NCBI GenBank assembly: GCA_022592445.1
Contig: JABYQR010000062.1
Span: 1-64,000, forward strand
DNA: 64,000 nucleotides
Direction of reading: 5' to 3'
Source: Cytidiella melzeri
Taxonomy: Eukaryota > Basidiomycota > Agaricomycetes > Polyporales > Irpicaceae
The position numbers and the translations under genes are program-made. This document shows positions 58,569 through 64,000 of this stretch, one piece after another. Position 1 is the stretch's first letter; every line of letters begins with the position of its first letter. Under the pieces are notes generated by a model. That model was given only the letters and a program-made list of their open reading frames with translations. It searched no databases and was not told the DNA's origin.

Positions 58569-61500
58569 TGCCTCCTCCACAGATTGGTGTGTTTGGGCCC
58601 GATAGCCTGTATTCGGGATCTCTGGATCTTATTGGTGATCTTCGACTTCGACGTTCACTCTTTCGACTCTGGCCGTTGCATACCCTCACGTCCTTCCTGT
58701 ATGCGTCAACGTTGGCCGCCAGCTGAAGCCTTTCGTGGCCACTGATACTCACAGTCAGTCGAAAAACCGTGGCTTGGCCAGTTGACCGTGGACAGTGGAC
58801 GCCTCGAAGGATCGACCCGAGAACAACCCTGGTACACCGCAACATACAGTACTCGGTGCGTTTACCACAGAACTCCTTCTGCATCGTCGCTCTTCTCAAC
58901 CCCCTTGCAGATTCTTTCAAGAGCTACTTTACGACCTGCTGTTCTATATTCGCCTAGTCTCTCGTAGCACAAGCAAGCACGCTCAGATCCGTTCAGCGGC
59001 AGACCATGTCTCCCCTGGTCATCTCAGGTGCTAGCTTGCGACAGGCTCCTTGACCCCCTCCAATGAACAGATGGCCGTTCCCATTCCCGTCGACAGCCAG
59101 CGCGCAATCAATAAGACAGTGGCAGGTGCATTTTACTCTTGTCACTCTCATCTCACCGACTTATCGCCATTGCCTCTCTTCAGGACCCCTATTCGCCTTC
59201 GCTACGGCGCGGGAGTGGATGCATCCTCGAGGAAGAAGCCTCGCCGTGTCTGGGAAGAAGAGCAGTAGTCGTAACTCATGTCCAGTCTTCAAGGTTTTGA
59301 GACAGTGTTGATTGTTGCGAGCAATGCAGGGGTCAAAACAAGTGTGCACTCCGCCCCTCTCTACTCCCGGAAATAGTGGGGATGCTGCGTCAACTGCAGG
59401 TATACCGCATTGTTGTTGAAGTGGTTCAGCACGCATATCGCTACGACGATGGCCATGTGGCCGCAGTGCACCCAGTCTGAGAATTGTCCTGCTAAACAGG
59501 CTACTCACCAGCCTGAACCTGTTATCCCTCCTTCTGCGACGCACAATCTATCGCGTGGCCAGTGTCTTGCGTGTAGAAGGTGTGCACCACTGGTACGGGT
59601 TGTCCGCTTCAAGGTGCACAGCCGCCGTAAGCTCCCATTCTCTTTTTGCAGTCTACTACTGTATACTGATCAAATGCTACAGGCATTTTACAAGCAATAC
59701 CCTAGTCGGTCGCCTATCCGCTTGGTACATTCCCTGCTTCAAGCTGCTCTCGATCCTGTTGCAGCCGTCTGCGGTATTTATGGCGCTGTGACGCATAGTT
59801 CGACTTCCCGTCTATTTTGGACCAGTCGGCGTTGGGAGCGAGCATCTCCGCGAGTTGAGGTTCCGAGTCTCATTCACCTCTCGTTCGCGATGCTTTGGAG
59901 GCAATTACACCTTTCGGGCTCATTCTTCGCGGTTGTACGGTGACAAACAAATGCATTGACGATCGGACGTTCCTGAACAAGACCTCGTACGTTCTTACAC
60001 ATCATAATAAATTTCATATAGGCACTGACATTTGCATCAGACACACTATATTCAACAGCCCAAACCGTTCTCTAAGAAAGTTGGGATCACTGGCGCATGA
60101 TCTTATTGCGCACGATCGTTGGATTCTCATGGACGAATGGTGCCTATGGTCGACACAGTCGAACGCCTATCACGTGCCTTTGGCCTCTCCGCCGTTCCCC
60201 TGCCTATCTCTCTCTCCCCTCGACAAGCCCGTACAATCGTTTGCGCAAGGCCATCGAAGATTTCCTCGAAGCGCCTGGGTGCTCCAAAACTCAGAAGCCG
60301 ACAGCATCTCCGGGGCCTGTCTTCATCGCGGTCATTCGACGAGGAGCAAGTACAAGAGTATCTAGACGTGCTAGGGATTGACGAGGGCAAAGACAGACCG
60401 CCTCGTGAGGTGTGCGTTGTTAAGAGACTATCAGCGACGCTCGGTACCTCCGCCTGCAAAGTAGAGCTCCGCAGCAGACGACCTCATTGTCTGTGGCTAC
60501 ATAAGGTCCCTGGAGCAGTATCTCGTACTGCAAGTTATCGCCACTGGACGTCCTGCTGGGGCTTTAGCACCGTCTCCTCCGCCTGCGCCTCTCCACTGGG
60601 CACTGGACATCAGCCACCGCGTCTACTTCATGGATGCACAGATTGTAAGGCATCCTGACGCTCCCATGCATGCCACTCCTATGTATGCGAGGCAGTCAAC
60701 TTGCACTGGGTACGAGTACACGCATCCGCCTTCGGCTCCTACCGTGCCTTCGCTTTCGCAGTCTCCGTCCTGCACTCCACTGGCTGTCGGATAAATGTTA
60801 GGACCTACTCTCAGTTGCAGCTCGAGCATAGTCAATAGGGCCACCGGTCTGCGCTGTATAGTCTAGTTCGTCTAGTAGCGCCTGCTCAGTTGGCTGCATA
60901 CCGGAATTGCGTAGTGTACCACGCTGTCTACTCAACATACGATCACCGGAGGCCCCTGCTAAAGATTTGCGGAACTAGGTCGCATCCGCAGGCAAAGAAA
61001 GCTACACGAAGGCTCCTTCAGGGTAGAAGGCATCCGTTTCCTTGTGATGCCGACTTCATCTCTCGCTGTCCCATGTCCTACTGCTTTCCTAGGCTGCTGC
61101 ACAATGTGCGCGTAGGGTTTGACATGGGTATTCCTTTCCCAAGCCCGAGGTGCATCCACTTTCCCTCTTTTGTCAAAAAACAGCAAGTGCTGGATTCTCT
61201 CGCCTCATCGTCGATTTCCGGGATTTTGGTCTCCTCGTAAATTCATTCGCACCGCCTCAGTTTCGACATCTCTTTGCAATTTCCCGCCTCACAACGACAT
61301 ATCCATCCTTTCTCAGCGAACCGATCATCAACCACGCATCGTATATATTTGCTTATTCACACCGCTTCACCACGTCTCGCAAACTATTCTTGGCCTAAAA
61401 TGAACTGTACATCGATCGGCGTAGAGGACTCTCGTGGTCGGCGCGTAGCAAGCTCAAGCTGCGTTGACGCTGCGGGTCTTTGCGCGTGTTGTCCTTTTCC

Positions 61501-62220
61501 CTGGCCTTCGTCGATATCAGCAGCCGTCATGCACGCTAGATTCTCATTGTGCCCTGCTTCACCATCCTACTCGAGACGCTCTCGCACTAATTTGGTTTGT
61601 TCCTCCTCAGCGTCTTCGCCCTCATCACCGTGGCTTGCATCTTTTCCTCCAGATTCCAAGGGATCTCGTTCTCATGTTTTCCACCTACCTCTGTCTATGC
61701 GGTCTCTCCTCGTGTCCTCGCATCCAAGAAAACCGACAAAGAACAATGAGACCAGACGGCTGCTCGTGCGTTTACGCTTCCGAGTTCTCTACGAGCGTTT
61801 TCGGGTTGCCCACCAAGCTTCAAGATTCACCTTGTACCGTCCCCTTGCCCGTTCCCCACATCCTTGCTGTCCCTTCATCAATCCGCACACCCGCTCATCC
61901 ATTCATCCTCACTCGTTCCGTGGTCGCAGCACACCCTATATACCGTGTTACCCCCAACCCGCTTTGTATCCTAGTGAAGGTCCTCTATGTTACTCGTTTT
62001 TGTTGGGTCCCCATCAGTATATGTGTGTGTCGTGGCTCTACACATGCATGCCCGCCATGCAGATGTGTATTTCAGAAATTGCAGTAGAATGCACTTCGAA
62101 TGCCCTTGGAATCGACGTCGACTACTACGCATGCATACAAGTACATAATCAAAAGATTTATGGGGCTGCCGTGACTTTCGGTGTACGGATGGTGGATGTG
62201 TGATGTATCGAGCAGCGAGT
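58569..62220 (+). repeat. NLR 3'-flank repeat C4, third version, with decayed gene X
   Basis: It is collinear with A and B but much diverged. Landmarks shared in order are GGGAAGAAGAGCAGTAG, TACTCCCGGAAATAG (B: TACTCCCGACAGTG), YRYDDGHVAA, DPVAAVCGIYGAV, LRKAIEDFLEA, LSATLGTSACK, CTCAGTTTCGACATCTCTTT and GTTTTCGGGTTGCCC. The MD..WQT segment of A/B is deleted. It lies 3' of truncated NLR G4, so the flank/NLR pairing holds for this version too. The 58569-59030 part has no counterpart in B. Confidence 0.65.
60097..60800 (+). pseudogene. gene X distal region in C4
   Basis: Two overlapping frames: first LRKAIEDFLEAPGCSKTQK (to 60381), then, one base later, EEQVQEYLDVLGIDEGKD with LSATLGTSACKVEL and LWLHKVPGAV, then after an indel near 60528 ATGRPAGALAPSPPPAPLH and a Pro/Ser tail to about 60794. 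The same +1 change of frame between the first and second parts occurs in B, which would fit an intron there better than independent frameshifts, though no clear splice pair is visible. Unknown function. Confidence 0.35.
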
Positions 62221-62232
62221 TGTACACGTACA

Positions 62233-63112
62233 CTAGAAGGCACTGTCGTCCAATCTTGCACCCGAAAAGTCAACAAGAAGCAGGCGGCCGCCGCCCAAAG
62301 CTAGTCGTTCCTCATACCAGCGACCTTCCAATCTAATGGGTAAAATAGGTGGACCACCTCTGTGTACAGGTGGAATCCACAGAATCCTTCGCCCTTCCTG
62401 TCCGTCGAGAACCCACTTTCCGTCACCCGATCGATAGCTTGGTGCCTCTGAGCTAGTGAGCGCTGTGTCAACTCCGATGAGGGACGATGATTCGCCTGCT
62501 TCCTCGACAAAGTGTAGCGTCTCCGTCGTGTCGGTCACTGCCATGGCGTTCCTCCAGGTAGCAGAGTATCGCTTGCCGGAAGTGCACTCAAGTACGAGAG
62601 TGATGTCGTTGTCGGCTTTTGAATGTTCTCGGTGGCTGATCCGCACAACATGTTCTCGAACGACATTCCCTCGCGCAGCCAGAACCATGCGAGGTTCAGC
62701 GCCATCAATCTGCTCTATTGTCCAGCAGTCGATTCGCGTAGTTGTCGTGTACTTTGGGAATGCACAGTGGAAGAACCCCAGTGCGCCGTGGGTGTATGGT
62801 AAGATCGGGCTCTCATACTTATCGTCGTCCTCCACAGTGATTTCCTGCTGTGCCATTGTCTCATCTTGAGACCGGTCCCAGAGATGCCCACACCCATCTG
62901 AGGCACTGAAGATGACATAGTGGTTGTCAGATGAGAATACTGCGTCAATGACAAATTTTGAGTGCTCGCGTAGGACATTTTGAAGTGTCCCGTTCCGAGC
63001 ATCCCATACTCGCACTGTTCCATCATCTGAGCCGGCGACCAACAGCTGCCCATCGTCGGAGAAGTGCACGCAGGTGAGATCCTTGGTATGATTGTCGTCC
63101 ATGTCCTGGTTG
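62233..63112 (-). pseudogene. NLR G4: truncated WD40 C-terminus
   Basis: Open frame ending at 62233 with the last NLR WD40 blades (LTCVHFSDDGQLLVAGSDD, TVRVWDARNG, GCGHLWDRSQDE) and the conserved tail (WVLDGQEGRRILWIPP, ERLALGGG, LLLVDFS). At about 63112 (after GTCCTGGTTGA) homology to the NLR stops inside the WD40 exon and repeat B sequence begins. NACHT and N-terminal parts are absent. The remaining frame is intact. The product could not act as an NLR. Confidence 0.85.
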
Positions 63113-64000
63113 ATCTTTGGCTTCAGTCTACAACGTGCACTGATCAAACTATGCTAGGCGTGAATCAATGATCTAGTCTCCTAGTGCATTCCACGCATTC
63201 CAGGCTTCTGTCGACCCTGTTGCAGCCGTCTACGGTATTCGTACCGCTGTGGTACATCGCTCGACTCCCTCTCTTTCTCGGAGTATTAGCCTTCGAAGTA
63301 AGCATGTTTGCTTGACGAGGTCTGAATAGAGCCTCTCGCCGAGACACGTCTGCCTCTCAACTACGGCGCCTTAGGGTCATTTTCACGCTTCAGGCCGGTC
63401 CGTGTGGGGTGCATGAAGGCAAACAAGTGGCGCGACCAATATACGTTCTCAAATAAGACTCGGTACGCTCTTACACAGCACACAGAGTCTTACGCAGTCG
63501 CTGACACTTCCCTGAGGTACATGATTGCCGACGTACCAAACGCTCTCTTGATAAGTTAAACAGTAGTGCTTTTTCGTTTCTCACTAGCTGAACATTTATC
63601 ACATGTCCCTGTCGTCTCCGGTGTTCCCTTAGCTTACATCTCTCCCCTTGATAAGCCCACAAGATATTGTACGCACAACAATTGACGATCTCGAATCATG
63701 GCAGCGCTCTGACTCTTGAAGAGCACATAATCTCCATTGTCACGGTGGACGACAAGGTCCCATTTGACGGGGAGCCAGGGCAAGAGGATCTAGACGTGCT
63801 TGTGATTGACGAGGGCAAGGACGGTCTGCCTTGCGAGAAGTGTGTCACCAAGAGAGTATCAGCGACGCTTGGTCCTTCCGCCTGCCAAGCAGAGCTTCAC
63901 GGCGAACGACACCTTCGTCTGTGGCTACGTGAGGTCCCAGGTGCAGTATACATCGCCACTGGACGTCCTGTTGCGACTATAGCACCGCCTCCTCAGCCTG
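63113..64000 (+). repeat. fifth B repeat (partial), runs off the window
   Basis: It matches B1 from about 10257 to 11140 (TTCAGTCTACAACGTGCACTG onward). The segment equivalent to 10806-11219 begins near 63672 and carries an indel (AAGGTCCCATTTG at about 63755). An NLR of the same array may follow beyond 64000. Confidence 0.85.

Noticed and set aside
61274..62203. Plus-strand open frame of 309 codons in repeat C4
   Set aside because: Ser/Arg/Pro-rich and pyrimidine-driven; most of it is not open in A or B and no family is recognised. Part of it may overlap decayed gene X, so it is covered there.

Overview
The window is nuclear DNA of a filamentous basidiomycete, most likely an Agaricomycete. 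Coding frames are broken by many 48-62 nt GT-AG introns. Two gene families match ones I know only from Agaricomycetes, and the main feature is an array of fungal NLR genes (NACHT ATPase plus WD40 propeller). There are no operons or ribosome binding sites, and I saw no tRNA, rRNA or CRISPR.

Layout: 1-4854 is a MULE-type transposase gene (minus strand) cut by a 2.2-kb DNA-transposon insertion. 6348-17631 is NLR cassette 1: 3'-flank repeat A1, repeat B1, then broken NLR G1. 18385-24505 is an unduplicated island with a small hypothetical gene, an intact GRF-like zinc-finger gene, and convergent to it a large Agaricomycete-type gene with an SR-like repeat and a frameshift. 24800-26820 is a fold-back minisatellite with about 14 hairpin units. 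26991-29825 is a second, intact MULE transposase. 31319-42325 is cassette 2 (A2, B2, apparently intact NLR G2 of about 1,430 aa). 42858-43277 is a 420-bp MITE. 43665-54600 is cassette 3 (A3, B3, broken NLR G3). 55509-63112 is cassette 4 (A4, a divergent third flank type C4, and truncated NLR G4). A fifth B copy begins at about 63113 and runs off the window.

A, B and C are three old, diverged versions of the same sequence, always 3' of an NLR and in convergent orientation. They hold broken reading frames of an unrecognised gene, called X here, whose protein segments still align between versions. Each A unit ends in a short remnant of an NLR C-terminus. The ancestral unit was therefore probably [X -> <- NLR]; one NLR was deleted to give A+B, and the A+B+NLR block was then amplified with a period of about 12 kb. 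A very similar segment of roughly 10 kb of shared sequence (MULE, A, B) occurs at 1-12190 and 27185-37160. G2 and G3 are mosaics of near-identical and diverged tracts, as expected from gene conversion. Functionally this is a birth-and-death cluster of presumed self/non-self recognition receptors with a decaying partner gene, loaded with transposons.
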